DNA of 10,314 nucleotides from Bacillota bacterium. Its GTDB lineage: Bacteria; Bacillota; Clostridia; Acetivibrionales; DSM-1351. Made by a program: the position numbers and the translations under genes. Shown here in pieces: positions 1 to 6,809 of the stretch. Location: the NCBI GenBank assembly GCA_023412635.1, contig JAEYNI010000337.1, forward strand, positions 1 through 10,314, in the 5' to 3' direction. The notes beneath the pieces are model-generated. The model had not been told where the DNA came from, did not search any database, and was given only the letters and a program-made list of their open reading frames with translations. Numbering within the stretch: the first letter of the stretch is position 1; the number at the start of each line of letters is the position of its first letter.

Positions 1-467
1 GAAGTATGCTTGGAAATATACTTGCCATTATCAGCGGAGTATTCTTTGCCCTGGTAGCTTTATTATTGAGATTTCAGAAGGATGACTCCCCTTTGGACAG
101 AATATTTTGGGGAAACGTAATGACTGCAATTATTGCAATTCCTTTTATGTTCAATACCGTACCTGATACAAAAAGTATAACAGGAATTATTTTGCTTGGT
201 ATCTTTCAGCTTGGATTTTCATATATATTATTCTCTTTTGCAATTAAAAACGTATCGGCTCTGGAGGCCGTGCTAATTCCAATCATTGAACCTGTTTTAA
301 ACCCAATATGGGTTGCACTGGTGGTATATGAAATCCCAGGGATTTATTCCCTAATAGGAGGGGGTATCGTATTAACGGCTGTAACATTCAGGTGCGTTTA
401 CATTTATTACCTGTCGAAGAAAAAAGGATTAAGCACAAATAAGCAGGATTTTGTAGATATTTCATAG
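1..467 (+). CDS. EamA/DMT-family transporter, C-terminal half (5' end outside window)
   Basis: The reading frame is open from base 3 and carries on upstream of the window, so the ATG at 6 is probably an internal methionine. About 153 residues are visible, roughly half of a typical 10-helix drug/metabolite transporter. Hydrophobic segments lie near residues 2-22, 33-50, 57-78, 84-105 and 110-132, counted from the ATG at 6. The stretch IIEPVLNPIWVAL (about 92-104) followed by a Gly-rich helix (LIGGGIVLTAV) is the usual signature of the second EamA repeat. The product should be an inner-membrane small-molecule exporter or permease; its substrate cannot be read from sequence. A short basic tail follows the last helix. 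No clear terminator separates it from the next gene, which starts 82 bases later. The family call is firm; the substrate is unknown. Confidence 0.85.
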   Translation, partial: SMLGNILAIISGVFFALVALLLRFQKDDSPLDRIFWGNVMTAIIAIPFMFNTVPDTKSITGIILLGIFQLGFSYILFSFAIKNVSALEAVLIPIIEPVLNPIWVALVVYEIPGIYSLIGGGIVLTAVTFRCVYIYYLSKKKGLSTNKQDFVDIS

Positions 468-538
468 AATAAATATATATGAATTATTATCAGAAGTAAG
501 TACTCTTTTATATATGTGGGTCAAATCATTAATGAAAT

Positions 539-544
539 GGGGTG
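539..544 (+). promoter_or_regulatory. Ribosome binding site deciding the start of the beta-CASP gene
   Basis: GGGGTG lies 5 bases before the ATG at 550. The in-frame ATGs at 514 and 532 have no comparable G-rich site. The protein from 550 begins MNITFLGAAKTVTGS, which is how family members normally begin. Confidence 0.6.
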
Positions 545-549
545 CTGTT

Positions 550-2181
550 ATGAATATTACCTTTCTTGGAGCTGCGAAAACCGTTACTGGCTCTTGTTAT
601 CTAGTAGAGACAAAGGATAAGAAATTTCTTGTAGATTGCGGTATGTTTCAGGGACGGGCAAATGAGGTCATTTTAAACACCGAGCCTTTTTCCTTTAATC
701 CCGGAGAACTGGATTTTATGCTTTTAACCCATGCTCATATCGATCACAGCGGAAGAATTCCAAAGCTATATATGGACGGTTTTAAAGGGACTATTTATGC
801 AACCAAACCGACAGTTCAGCTTTGCGGAATAATGCTTCCGGACAGCGGTCATATTCAGGAAACTGAAAATGAATGGCTGAACAGAAAAAGACAGAGAGCA
901 GGGAAGTCGCCCGTAAAACCTCTATATACTGTAAAAGAAGCTACAGACTGCTTGGAATTATTTCAGGGAGTAGCTTATGGCGAGGCAGTCAACATTACAG
1001 ATGATATACGTGTAAGGTTCAATGATGCAGGGCACATTTTGGGTTCCGCTATTATTGAGGTCTGGGTCAGAGAAAACGGAAAGGATACAAAAATCGTATT
1101 CAGCGGTGACCTTGGAAATAAGGGAGTACCCATTTTAAGAGACCCAACTGTGATATCCGATGCAGACTATCTTGTTGTTGAGTCTACTTACGGTAATAGG
1201 CAGCATATCTTAAAAAAGGAAAAGGATAAGCTTGAAAGGTTTATAAATATTATTTCAGATACTATAGCAAAAGGTGGTAATGTTGTAATCCCGTCCTTTG
1301 CTGTGGGCAGAACCCAGGAAATAATTTATGATCTGAATAAGTACATGGATGTTTTCGGCGATGTGGTTGACAGAATACTGAATGTTCCTGTATATGTGGA
1401 TAGCCCTTTGGCAACCTCAGCAACACAAATTTTCAGGCAGAACCTGGATTGCTTTGATGAAGAAGCAAAGGAGTACATTGCAAACGGTGACAACCCTCTT
1501 GATTTCCCGACCTTGAAGTTTACTCAATCCCCGGAAGAGTCCAGAAAGCTGAATGAAAAAACAGAGAGTACAATAATAATTTCTGCAAGCGGAATGTGTG
1601 ATGCCGGCAGAATAAAACACCATCTGAAACATAACCTGTGGAGAAAGGAATCAACAATACTTTTTGTGGGTTATCAGGCTGAGGGGACTCTTGGAAGAAG
1701 AATACTAGATGGAGCAACCAAGGTTAAGCTTTTCGGTGAGGAGATAACGGTAAATGCCAGAATAGAAGCAATAGACGGGTTTTCAGGGCATGCAGACAAG
1801 TCCGGACTTTTGTCATGGATAGGCAGTATTGCCAAGAAACCTAAAAAGGTATTTATTGTTCACGGCGAAAAAGAGGTAATGAATGAGTTTGCACAGACCC
1901 TTGACGATGAATTCGGCCTGCAATCTATTATCCCGGCCAGAGGTGATTCCTATGTTGTAACAGCTGACAGCATATATGAAAATGCTTCAAACTTTGATGC
2001 TCAAAGGAGATTTAGGAGACTGGCTGTTGTTGAAATGCTTGAGACTCTGAGAGAAGAATTTGAAGAATTGGCTGAGATTTTGAAAGGAGACCTTAAGCAG
2101 GAAAAATCAGATGTTGAAATTGATGAAGTTACTGCTAAACTAAAACTTGTAGAAAAATCTATTGTTGAGGCGCTTAAATAA
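550..2181 (+). CDS. MBL-fold, beta-CASP metallohydrolase (probable RNA-processing nuclease)
   Basis: This 543-residue protein has all the hallmarks of the beta-CASP branch of the metallo-beta-lactamase fold (CPSF-73/Ysh1-like, COG1236 type). The metal-binding motif HAHIDH is at residues 61-66. GHILGS with His162 and SGD with Asp187 supply further ligands. Beta-CASP motif A is ESTYG (Glu211), motif B is SGHAD (His414) and motif C is VHGE (His438). SASGM (346-350) and GYQAEGTLGR (374-383) are also typical, and residues from about 410 form the RMMBL domain. Family members cleave RNA using two zinc ions in the cytoplasm; the exact substrate here is inferred. Residues about 480-543 form a charged, Glu/Lys-rich, probably helical tail beyond the RMMBL core. 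A start at 514 is possible but lacks a ribosome site and would add 12 atypical residues. A strong terminator follows, so the gene ends its transcription unit. Confidence 0.9.
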   Translation: MNITFLGAAKTVTGSCYLVETKDKKFLVDCGMFQGRANEVILNTEPFSFNPGELDFMLLTHAHIDHSGRIPKLYMDGFKGTIYATKPTVQLCGIMLPDSGHIQETENEWLNRKRQRAGKSPVKPLYTVKEATDCLELFQGVAYGEAVNITDDIRVRFNDAGHILGSAIIEVWVRENGKDTKIVFSGDLGNKGVPILRDPTVISDADYLVVESTYGNRQHILKKEKDKLERFINIISDTIAKGGNVVIPSFAVGRTQEIIYDLNKYMDVFGDVVDRILNVPVYVDSPLATSATQIFRQNLDCFDEEAKEYIANGDNPLDFPTLKFTQSPEESRKLNEKTESTIIISASGMCDAGRIKHHLKHNLWRKESTILFVGYQAEGTLGRRILDGATKVKLFGEEITVNARIEAIDGFSGHADKSGLLSWIGSIAKKPKKVFIVHGEKEVMNEFAQTLDDEFGLQSIIPARGDSYVVTADSIYENASNFDAQRRFRRLAVVEMLETLREEFEELAEILKGDLKQEKSDVEIDEVTAKLKLVEKSIVEALK

Positions 2182-2230
2182 ATTATTTAGTAAAATTTTA
2201 TATATTTGGAAAATTGAATTTTATTAGTTT

Positions 2231-2270
2231 TAACCAAAAAGCAATGAGATTTCTCATTGCTTTTTGGTTA
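2231..2270 (+). terminator. Rho-independent terminator, 19-bp perfect inverted repeat
   Basis: Bases 2231-2249 are the exact reverse complement of 2252-2270, with only TT between them. The core pairs GCAATGAGA with TCTCATTGC and is flanked by an A-run on the left and TTTTT on the right. It can therefore act as a terminator in both directions. It lies 49 bases after the beta-CASP stop codon. Confidence 0.9.
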
Positions 2271-2275
2271 TGTTT

Positions 2276-2374
2276 ATGCCTTTTGAACCCTTGGAATTGC
2301 TGGAGTTAAGAAATGTTGACCAGGTGAAAGTAAATCATACCATTTCATACAAAACAGGAAGTATATCAGTATAA
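2276..2374 (+). other. Short open frame, possible decayed gene fragment
   Basis: ATG to TAA encodes 32 residues beginning MPFEPLELLE and ending TISYKTGSISV. There is no ribosome binding site, because the ATG lies just past the terminator stem. The ending (basic/Val-rich stretch, then I-S-Y-K-x-G-x-x-S-V) loosely recalls the C-terminal beta-strands of some IS21- or Mu-type transposases, but the match is weak and made by eye. It may be an old insertion remnant or a chance open frame. Confidence 0.2.
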
Positions 2375-2410
2375 TTTAGAGTAATTAATGATTTTGAACC
2401 AATTGACTAA

Positions 2411-2439
2411 TTGACATTTTTTTTGAAAATTTGTATAAC
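2411..2439 (+). promoter_or_regulatory. Probable sigma-A promoter for the lysozyme-like gene
   Basis: A perfect -35 box TTGACA (2411-2416) is followed after 17 bases by TATAAC (2434-2439). The spacer contains a T-run. A second TTGAC copy 8 bases upstream (2403-2407) makes a short direct repeat. Transcription would start near 2446, giving a leader of about 108 bases before the ATG at 2554. Confidence 0.7.
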
Positions 2440-2504
2440 TTATAAGGATATAAAAAAGGTGTTATTGTAGTAAAATATTACAGTTTCGGATTATAAACAC
2501 AGCT

Positions 2505-2538
2505 TGGCCAAAGAAGCATAATTAAATGTTTCCGGCCA
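2505..2538 (+). promoter_or_regulatory. Stem-loop in the leader, just upstream of the ribosome binding site
   Basis: TGGCC (2505-2509) pairs with GGCCA (2534-2538). Inside it GAAGCAT (2513-2519) pairs with ATGTTTC (2526-2532), with one G-U pair and a 6-base loop. GGAGG (2542-2546) starts only four bases after the stem, so the fold could affect ribosome access or mRNA stability. It does not match any riboswitch class I recognise. Confidence 0.4.
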
Positions 2539-2553
2539 TTCGGAGGACATAAT

Positions 2554-3543
2554 ATGAATATTCTGAAATTAAAGAAAAAAGCGACTTTTTCTTTAATTGC
2601 TTTATTAATGTGCAGTACAATGTTTTACTTTGCAAATAGTTTTTTTAATATAACCGGGTACATAAACAAGCAAGTCCAAATACTTAAAGTGAGCGAAATG
2701 AAGTATGTATATGGACAGAATGATTTTTCGGGTGATAAGTATTACGATAACTCCAATTTATTCGACTACAGCAGTCGGTTAGGTCAAAGCGGAAGTTTCG
2801 GGCAGGAAATAGCGTATAACAAAAATGTACCGGAATATTTGTTAATTGACAAAATTAAATATGTAGAAAATACATCAATGGCTGAAATTATTAAGAATCT
2901 GTCCAAATACAATTCAATACATGATAAGCTTGAAAAACAAATAAATCAGGATTCATACAGGGATAAGAAACTAGGTTTTTACTATGTATTTTCATATGAT
3001 TACACTATGAAAGCATTAGCGGAATTAAATAATTCCATTGATAGAATATCAGCTGCTCAAAAGGTACCCAAGGCTTTATTATCTGCTGTACTATTTCGTG
3101 AAATGATGTTTCTCGGGCAGGAGGATTTACTTGACGGACTTCCTATTATAGGAGGAAAGTCAATTGGTATTTGTCAGATTGGGATAGAGAATGTAAGATT
3201 TAATGAACAAACAGTTCACGGTGAAAAATCACTCATAATGAGCGAATCTGACGATCAAATTAAAGCTATGCTGCAAAACCCGAAACATGCAGTTTATTTT
3301 TGTGCTGTACAGCTTAGAGCCAGAGCTATAAGCTTAACAGGGGATTCGGATATTGATCTGAATACACTAAGTGAAAAACAGCTTAAGAAGGTTCTTGAAA
3401 ACTACAATCTCTCAAAAATATCTGTTAATATCGGTCCTATAAAGACCAAGGAAACATATGCTTTGGAAACCTACAGATATTATGAGCTGTTTATGGATTA
3501 CTACAGGTTGCAGGAGGAAGATTCATTGAACAAGACTAAATAA
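2554..3543 (+). CDS. Membrane-anchored protein with lysozyme-like (lytic transglycosylase-like) core
   Basis: The product has 329 residues. A basic start (KLKKK) and a hydrophobic segment at about 11-31 form an uncleaved anchor or signal peptide, placing the rest outside the membrane. Cys20 is preceded by Met, so it is not a good lipobox. Residues about 35-155 are polar, Tyr/Asn/Lys-rich and not recognised. From about 160 the pattern resembles an SLT-type lysozyme fold: SAAQKVPKALLSAVLFRE places a candidate catalytic Glu at 183, and KSIGICQIG (202-210) resembles the G-x-x-Q-I motif that follows the catalytic Glu in soluble lytic transglycosylases. The Tyr-rich ending (YRYYELFMDYY, 307-317) fits the last helix of such domains. 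Peptidoglycan cleavage is therefore an inference. The start is supported by GGAGG seven bases upstream. The gene has its own promoter and terminator, so it is probably monocistronic. Confidence 0.65.
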   Translation: MNILKLKKKATFSLIALLMCSTMFYFANSFFNITGYINKQVQILKVSEMKYVYGQNDFSGDKYYDNSNLFDYSSRLGQSGSFGQEIAYNKNVPEYLLIDKIKYVENTSMAEIIKNLSKYNSIHDKLEKQINQDSYRDKKLGFYYVFSYDYTMKALAELNNSIDRISAAQKVPKALLSAVLFREMMFLGQEDLLDGLPIIGGKSIGICQIGIENVRFNEQTVHGEKSLIMSESDDQIKAMLQNPKHAVYFCAVQLRARAISLTGDSDIDLNTLSEKQLKKVLENYNLSKISVNIGPIKTKETYALETYRYYELFMDYYRLQEEDSLNKTK

Positions 3544-3577
3544 AGTGTAATTTGCTAAATTGCACTTTATTTTTTTT
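3541..3577 (+). terminator. Rho-independent terminator overlapping the stop codon
   Basis: Bases 3541-3553 pair with 3557-3569 (13 pairs, one G-U) around a GCT loop, followed by a run of eight T (3570-3577). The stem begins within the TAA stop codon of the lysozyme-like gene. Confidence 0.9.
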
Positions 3578-3720
3578 ATATTATGTAATAAAATATTTCC
3601 TGAAGCTAATATATGACTTAAGTATCTGTCCAATGCTTTTTTTAGAGTAGTTGGGGATGCGGGTTATTTATTTAGGTAGAATGGTGTTTACTAATTTAAT
3701 ATTTATGGAGGACGGTTAGA

Positions 3721-5316
3721 ATGGTAGGGTCATTTTTATTAACACTATTACCAATTTTGGTAATAGTCTGTATGCTTGTAATTTTCAAAAAGTCAGCAGA
3801 TATCAGCGGTATTGTTGGTTGGCTTTGTGTTTCAGCTGTAGCGTTTCTATTCTTTAATACATCGTTGGAAGTAATTCTAAGATCAACAGTTTCTGGAATT
3901 ATCAGATCTTTTCCGGTATCATTGATAGTATTGACATCGCTCTTCATGATGGCCTATATGGAAAAGACGGGGGCTCTGAAAAGGATAATCATTTTTATCA
4001 AAACCATATCCAGTCATAATAAAGCAGTTCAGATAATGATGATAAACATAGGCTTTGGAACTTTGATGGTTGCTGTTGGGGCAACACCTGTTTCCCTTTT
4101 ACCACCCATACTTTTAGCTATGGGGTATTCAACCTATGTTGCCATCGCGCTTCCTTCAATAGGTTATGATGCTTTATGTACATATGCTTTGCTGGGTGCA
4201 CCAATTGTCGCCTTTGTTGATTTTGCAAATAGATTTTTAGGTCCTGGTAATGAAATTACACCTTCTCAGGCCGGCAGCGTTTTCTATATGTTTCTGCCAA
4301 TCGTTTCTACATTGATTGGCTTCTGTATGCTTTATATTGTTGATAAGTGGGATGGCATTAAGAAAGGATTTTTACCGTGTATTGTTACCGGCGGTGTTAT
4401 AGGTGTAGTATCATACTTCACAAACAGGGTTGATAATCTTGTAACACTGACAGGTGTACTTTGCGGTCTTGCTGTAATTATAGTAATGGCATTATATCTG
4501 AAAGCTTCCGGTAATAATGTAATTGACAGAAGTAATCTCACTGAAGAAGAGAAGGCTTATGAAAAGGAATATCCTCTTTGGAAAGCCTTAAGTCCATGGA
4601 TTATTTTAATAGGTTTGATACTTGTATTAAATCTTCCAAAACCGGCCTACGATTTCCTCTATAATTTAAAACTTCCTATAAACGGTGTTGCCGTAGATGG
4701 AAAGGGTATTGCAACAAGAGCTTTATGGAATGCCTATACATGGATTGCAGTTGCAGTTGTTTTATCAATGCTGATAATAAGGCCTAAAGCTGTTCAGGTA
4801 AAGGAGAGCTTCAAGGTTTGGTGGAAGAGAGCTCCTAGACCTGTTTTCTCGGCAGCCATATTTTTCTCCATAGGCGAAATTATGAACTATTCAAATTGGA
4901 GTATGGAGACAATGAAATATCAGGCAGCAAGTATGATAAAGGTTCTTGCGGATGTATCGGCAAACGCTTTCAGCGGTGCATATGGATTTATAACAGGCTT
5001 TATCGGACTATTTGGCGGCTTTATTACAGGCAGTGAGGCATCTACTATCGCTATGTTCGCAAATTATACCATGGAGACTGCAAAGAACCTTAATCTTGGT
5101 TTGAATGGTCTTATTATTGCTACAGCAGCATTGGCCTTCGGTGGCGGTCTCGCAAGTGTAATATCACCTGCAAAGCTTCAGAATGCAGCAGCCTCCATAG
5201 ATAAGCTGGGAGAAGAAAACAAGGTTATTAGAATTGCTTTTGTATTTGCCCTTCTACTAACTTTTGTTACCTCGGTATATGCATTGATACTTCTTAAGAT
5301 AGGGATTAATGTGTAG
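3721..5316 (+). CDS. LctP-family (lactate/glycolate-type) permease
   Basis: This 531-residue, very hydrophobic protein has about 12-14 predicted membrane segments, beginning directly at the N-terminus (4-22). Its layout matches the L-lactate permease family (LctP). It has a helix-rich N-terminal half with the Gly-rich stretch GFGTLMVAVGATPVSLLPP (111-129). A polar cytoplasmic linker lies at about 262-288 (NLTEEEKAYEKE). The C-terminal half has FITGSEAS (434-441) and GGGLASVISPAKLQNAAASI (474-493), which correspond to the family's F-x-T-G-S and I-S-P-x-x-x blocks. Length is normal for the family. Members take up lactate or glycolate by proton symport; the substrate here is inferred and could be another small carboxylate. 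GGAGGA (3707-3712) lies eight bases before the ATG. No lactate dehydrogenase gene is adjacent, and the gene appears to stand alone between two terminators. Confidence 0.82.
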   Translation: MVGSFLLTLLPILVIVCMLVIFKKSADISGIVGWLCVSAVAFLFFNTSLEVILRSTVSGIIRSFPVSLIVLTSLFMMAYMEKTGALKRIIIFIKTISSHNKAVQIMMINIGFGTLMVAVGATPVSLLPPILLAMGYSTYVAIALPSIGYDALCTYALLGAPIVAFVDFANRFLGPGNEITPSQAGSVFYMFLPIVSTLIGFCMLYIVDKWDGIKKGFLPCIVTGGVIGVVSYFTNRVDNLVTLTGVLCGLAVIIVMALYLKASGNNVIDRSNLTEEEKAYEKEYPLWKALSPWIILIGLILVLNLPKPAYDFLYNLKLPINGVAVDGKGIATRALWNAYTWIAVAVVLSMLIIRPKAVQVKESFKVWWKRAPRPVFSAAIFFSIGEIMNYSNWSMETMKYQAASMIKVLADVSANAFSGAYGFITGFIGLFGGFITGSEASTIAMFANYTMETAKNLNLGLNGLIIATAALAFGGGLASVISPAKLQNAAASIDKLGEENKVIRIAFVFALLLTFVTSVYALILLKIGINV

Positions 5317-5414
5317 TTTTTTTAAACTGTTAATAGGAAGCACTATAATAATAATAGTTTAATGGTAAAATCACTTGAGTAAATGAATAAAATTAAATAC
5401 AATAATTATCTTAA

Positions 5415-5453
5415 GGGCACAGGTTTTTGATACTTGTGCCTGTTATTTTTATT
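5415..5453 (+). terminator. Rho-independent terminator of the permease gene
   Basis: GGGCACAGGT (5415-5424) pairs with ACTTGTGCCT (5432-5441) including two G-U pairs, with a 7-base loop and a T-rich tail (GTTATTTTTATT). It lies about 100 bases after the permease stop codon. Confidence 0.7.
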
Positions 5454-5592
5454 GTCTTTTGATACAGGTAAGATAATTTATCTTTGTCAAAAATGTTTAG
5501 GTAATGTGAGCGATAAGAAAATTTAACTAATACACGAAAATTTTTCTATTTAATCCTCTAGTTATAAGTTATAATATAATTGTTTTCTTACG

Positions 5593-5615
5593 ATTCAGGC
5601 AAAGTCTACCTGAAT
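5593..5615 (+). promoter_or_regulatory. Small stem-loop in the rnhA leader
   Basis: ATTCAGG (5593-5599) is the exact complement of CCTGAAT (5609-5615) around a 9-base loop. It lies between the TATAAT-like boxes and the rnhA start. Its role is unknown; it may only stabilise the mRNA or be a weak operator. Confidence 0.3.
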
Positions 5616-5650
5616 TATTTATGCTATGAAAGGCTGGATGGTATTTACTT

Positions 5651-6100
5651 ATGAAAAGGGTTGAGATATATACTGACGGAGCATGTTCAGGCAATCCCGG
5701 AGCGGGAGGCTGGGGAGCAGTTCTAATATATGGTGAACATAAAATTGAGATGTCGGGATATGAGGAGGCAACAACAAACAATAAAATGGAGTTGACGGCA
5801 GCGGTTGAGGCCTTAAAGAGATTAAAGGAACCCTGCATTGTTAATTTGTACAGTGACAGTGCCTATTTAATAAATGCCTTTACACAGGGCTGGATTGATA
5901 AATGGATAAGATCAGGATGGAAGCGAAATAAAAATGAGGAAGTAAAGAACATGGACATATGGCAGGAACTGGTCCGCTTGTCTGATTATCATAAAATAAA
6001 TTGGATAAAGGTTAAAGGACATGCAGATAATGAAATGAACAACCGATGTGATAAACTGGCTACAGATGAAATAAAGAAGGCTGCTGCCAGAGGTAAGTAG
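5651..6100 (+). CDS. rnhA: Ribonuclease HI
   Basis: The 149-residue protein is close to the length of E. coli RNase HI and has the full active site. It shows YTDGACSGNPG with Asp9, NNKMEL with Glu47, YSDS with Asp69, the flexible-loop His in VKGHADN (His124), and NRCDKLA with Asp134. The enzyme cuts the RNA strand of RNA-DNA hybrids in the cytoplasm, using magnesium. It removes R-loops and primer RNA. The basic protrusion (handle) region, KWIRSGWKRNKN at about 84-95, is present, as in the classical bacterial type I enzyme. The ribosome site is modest (TGGATGG at 5635-5641). The gene is followed 49 bases later by the NUDIX gene and the two probably share a transcript. Confidence 0.95.
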   Translation: MKRVEIYTDGACSGNPGAGGWGAVLIYGEHKIEMSGYEEATTNNKMELTAAVEALKRLKEPCIVNLYSDSAYLINAFTQGWIDKWIRSGWKRNKNEEVKNMDIWQELVRLSDYHKINWIKVKGHADNEMNNRCDKLATDEIKKAAARGK

Positions 6101-6149
6101 AATAGTTTTTCAATAAACAGATAAAATATTTTAGTATGGAGGTACGGTA

Positions 6150-6698
6150 ATGGATTATTTTGAAAAGACACTAAAAACTGATGAGATATATAAAGGAAAC
6201 ATAATAAAGGTTCAGAATCTTACAGTTAGTCTTCCAAATGGTAAGGAAGCTACAAGAGATATAGTTTTGCATCCAGGAGCCTCTGTAGTAATTCCAATTA
6301 ATGAGCACGGTGAACTTTACATGGTAAAACAGTTCAGAAAACCCCTTGATTTGACAACGCTTGAACTCCCGGCTGGTAAATTGGACTCTGTTGGAGAAGA
6401 TCCAAGGGTTTGTGCCGAAAGAGAATTGATGGAGGAAACAGGTCTCAGGGCAGAAAGGATAGATCATTTAATCAGCATTCACACTACACCTGGCTTCTGC
6501 AATGAAGTTATCCATATGTATATTGCTACAGGACTGATGCAAGGTGAAGCCTGTACAGATGAAGATGAATTTCTGGATGTTGAGAAAATCCATGTCTCAA
6601 AACTGGTAGATATGATACTTGAACATAAAATAACAGATGCAAAAACAATTATCGGTGTACTTCTCGCAGAAAGAAAAATAAGAGAAAAAGAGATCTAA
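6150..6698 (+). CDS. NUDIX hydrolase, ADP-ribose pyrophosphatase type
   Basis: The 182-residue protein matches the ADP-ribose pyrophosphatase (NudF/YqkG-like) group. It starts with a short beta-strand region typical of the dimer-swapped N-terminal domain, then GASVVIPI (43-50) and QFRKPLDLTTLELPAGKLD (61-79). The NUDIX box core RELMEETGL (91-99) supplies the metal-binding glutamates 92, 95 and 96. The first part of the box has six residues rather than five between Gly76 and Glu83, a one-residue insertion compared with the textbook pattern. The family hydrolyses ADP-ribose to AMP and ribose-5-phosphate in the cytoplasm; the exact nucleotide substrate is inferred. The ATG is preceded by GGAGG (6138-6142) at seven bases. 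It sits downstream of rnhA, probably in the same operon. Confidence 0.88.
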   Translation: MDYFEKTLKTDEIYKGNIIKVQNLTVSLPNGKEATRDIVLHPGASVVIPINEHGELYMVKQFRKPLDLTTLELPAGKLDSVGEDPRVCAERELMEETGLRAERIDHLISIHTTPGFCNEVIHMYIATGLMQGEACTDEDEFLDVEKIHVSKLVDMILEHKITDAKTIIGVLLAERKIREKEI

Positions 6699-6716
6699 AT
6701 TAACAACACTTTTATT

Positions 6717-6746
6717 GTAATATCTTATGTTTATCCGGCATATATT
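6717..6746 (+). promoter_or_regulatory. Possible sigma-E (mother-cell sporulation) promoter for spoIIM
   Basis: GTAATATC (6717-6724) and CATATATT (6739-6746) are separated by 14 bases. The Bacillus sigma-E pattern has an ATAT-centred -35 and a -10 close to CATACAxT; here the -10 differs by one base from CATACATT. In B. subtilis spoIIM is transcribed by sigma-E, so site and function agree. This is by-eye matching of a short AT-rich motif. Confidence 0.45.
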
Positions 6747-6796
6747 TTTACTGTCAGAGGATTTATAAACTTTTACATTGATTTGATAAAATTGCC

Positions 6797-6802
6797 GGAG
6801 GA
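6797..6802 (+). promoter_or_regulatory. Ribosome binding site deciding the spoIIM start
   Basis: GGAGGA lies seven bases before the ATG at 6810. An in-frame TTG at 6783 is upstream of this site and has no ribosome site of its own, so ATG 6810 is preferred. Confidence 0.85.
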
Positions 6803-6809
6803 ACACAGG

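Larger units (their letters stand above)
2182..2553. other. 372-bp intergenic region: terminator, possible gene remnant, promoter and leader
   Basis: From left to right it holds the palindromic terminator of the beta-CASP gene (2231-2270), a 32-codon open frame with no ribosome site (2276-2374) that may be a decayed gene end, a consensus-like promoter (2411-2439) and a leader with a stem-loop (2505-2538). No convincing complete gene is present on either strand. Confidence 0.7.
5317..5650. other. 334-bp intergenic region between the permease gene and rnhA
   Basis: It contains the permease terminator (5415-5453), a 15-base palindrome (5470-5484, AAGATAA-T-TTATCTT), two overlapping TATAAT-like boxes (5570-5580) without a convincing -35 partner, and a small hairpin (5593-5615) ahead of rnhA. 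No gene is visible on either strand. Confidence 0.6.

Noticed and set aside
514..549. Upstream start for the beta-CASP gene adding 12 residues
   Set aside because: There is no ribosome site before the ATG at 514, and the added residues do not fit the conserved N-terminus of the family.
3681..3719. 12-codon open frame ending one base before the permease ATG, a possible leader peptide
   Set aside because: Its ribosome site is weak, its codons show no run of a regulatory amino acid, and no attenuator hairpin follows it. It overlaps the permease ribosome site by chance as readily as by design.
5470..5484. 15-base palindrome upstream of rnhA as an operator
   Set aside because: It lies about 90 bases before any -10-like box and is AT-rich and short; no regulator gene is next to it.
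5570..5580. TATAAT boxes as the rnhA promoter
   Set aside because: Two overlapping -10-like boxes are present, but no acceptable -35 box is found 16-19 bases upstream, so I did not call a promoter.
5569..5838. 89-residue open frame on the minus strand over the rnhA start
   Set aside because: It overlaps a gene with a complete RNase HI active site, has no ribosome site and encodes no recognisable domain.
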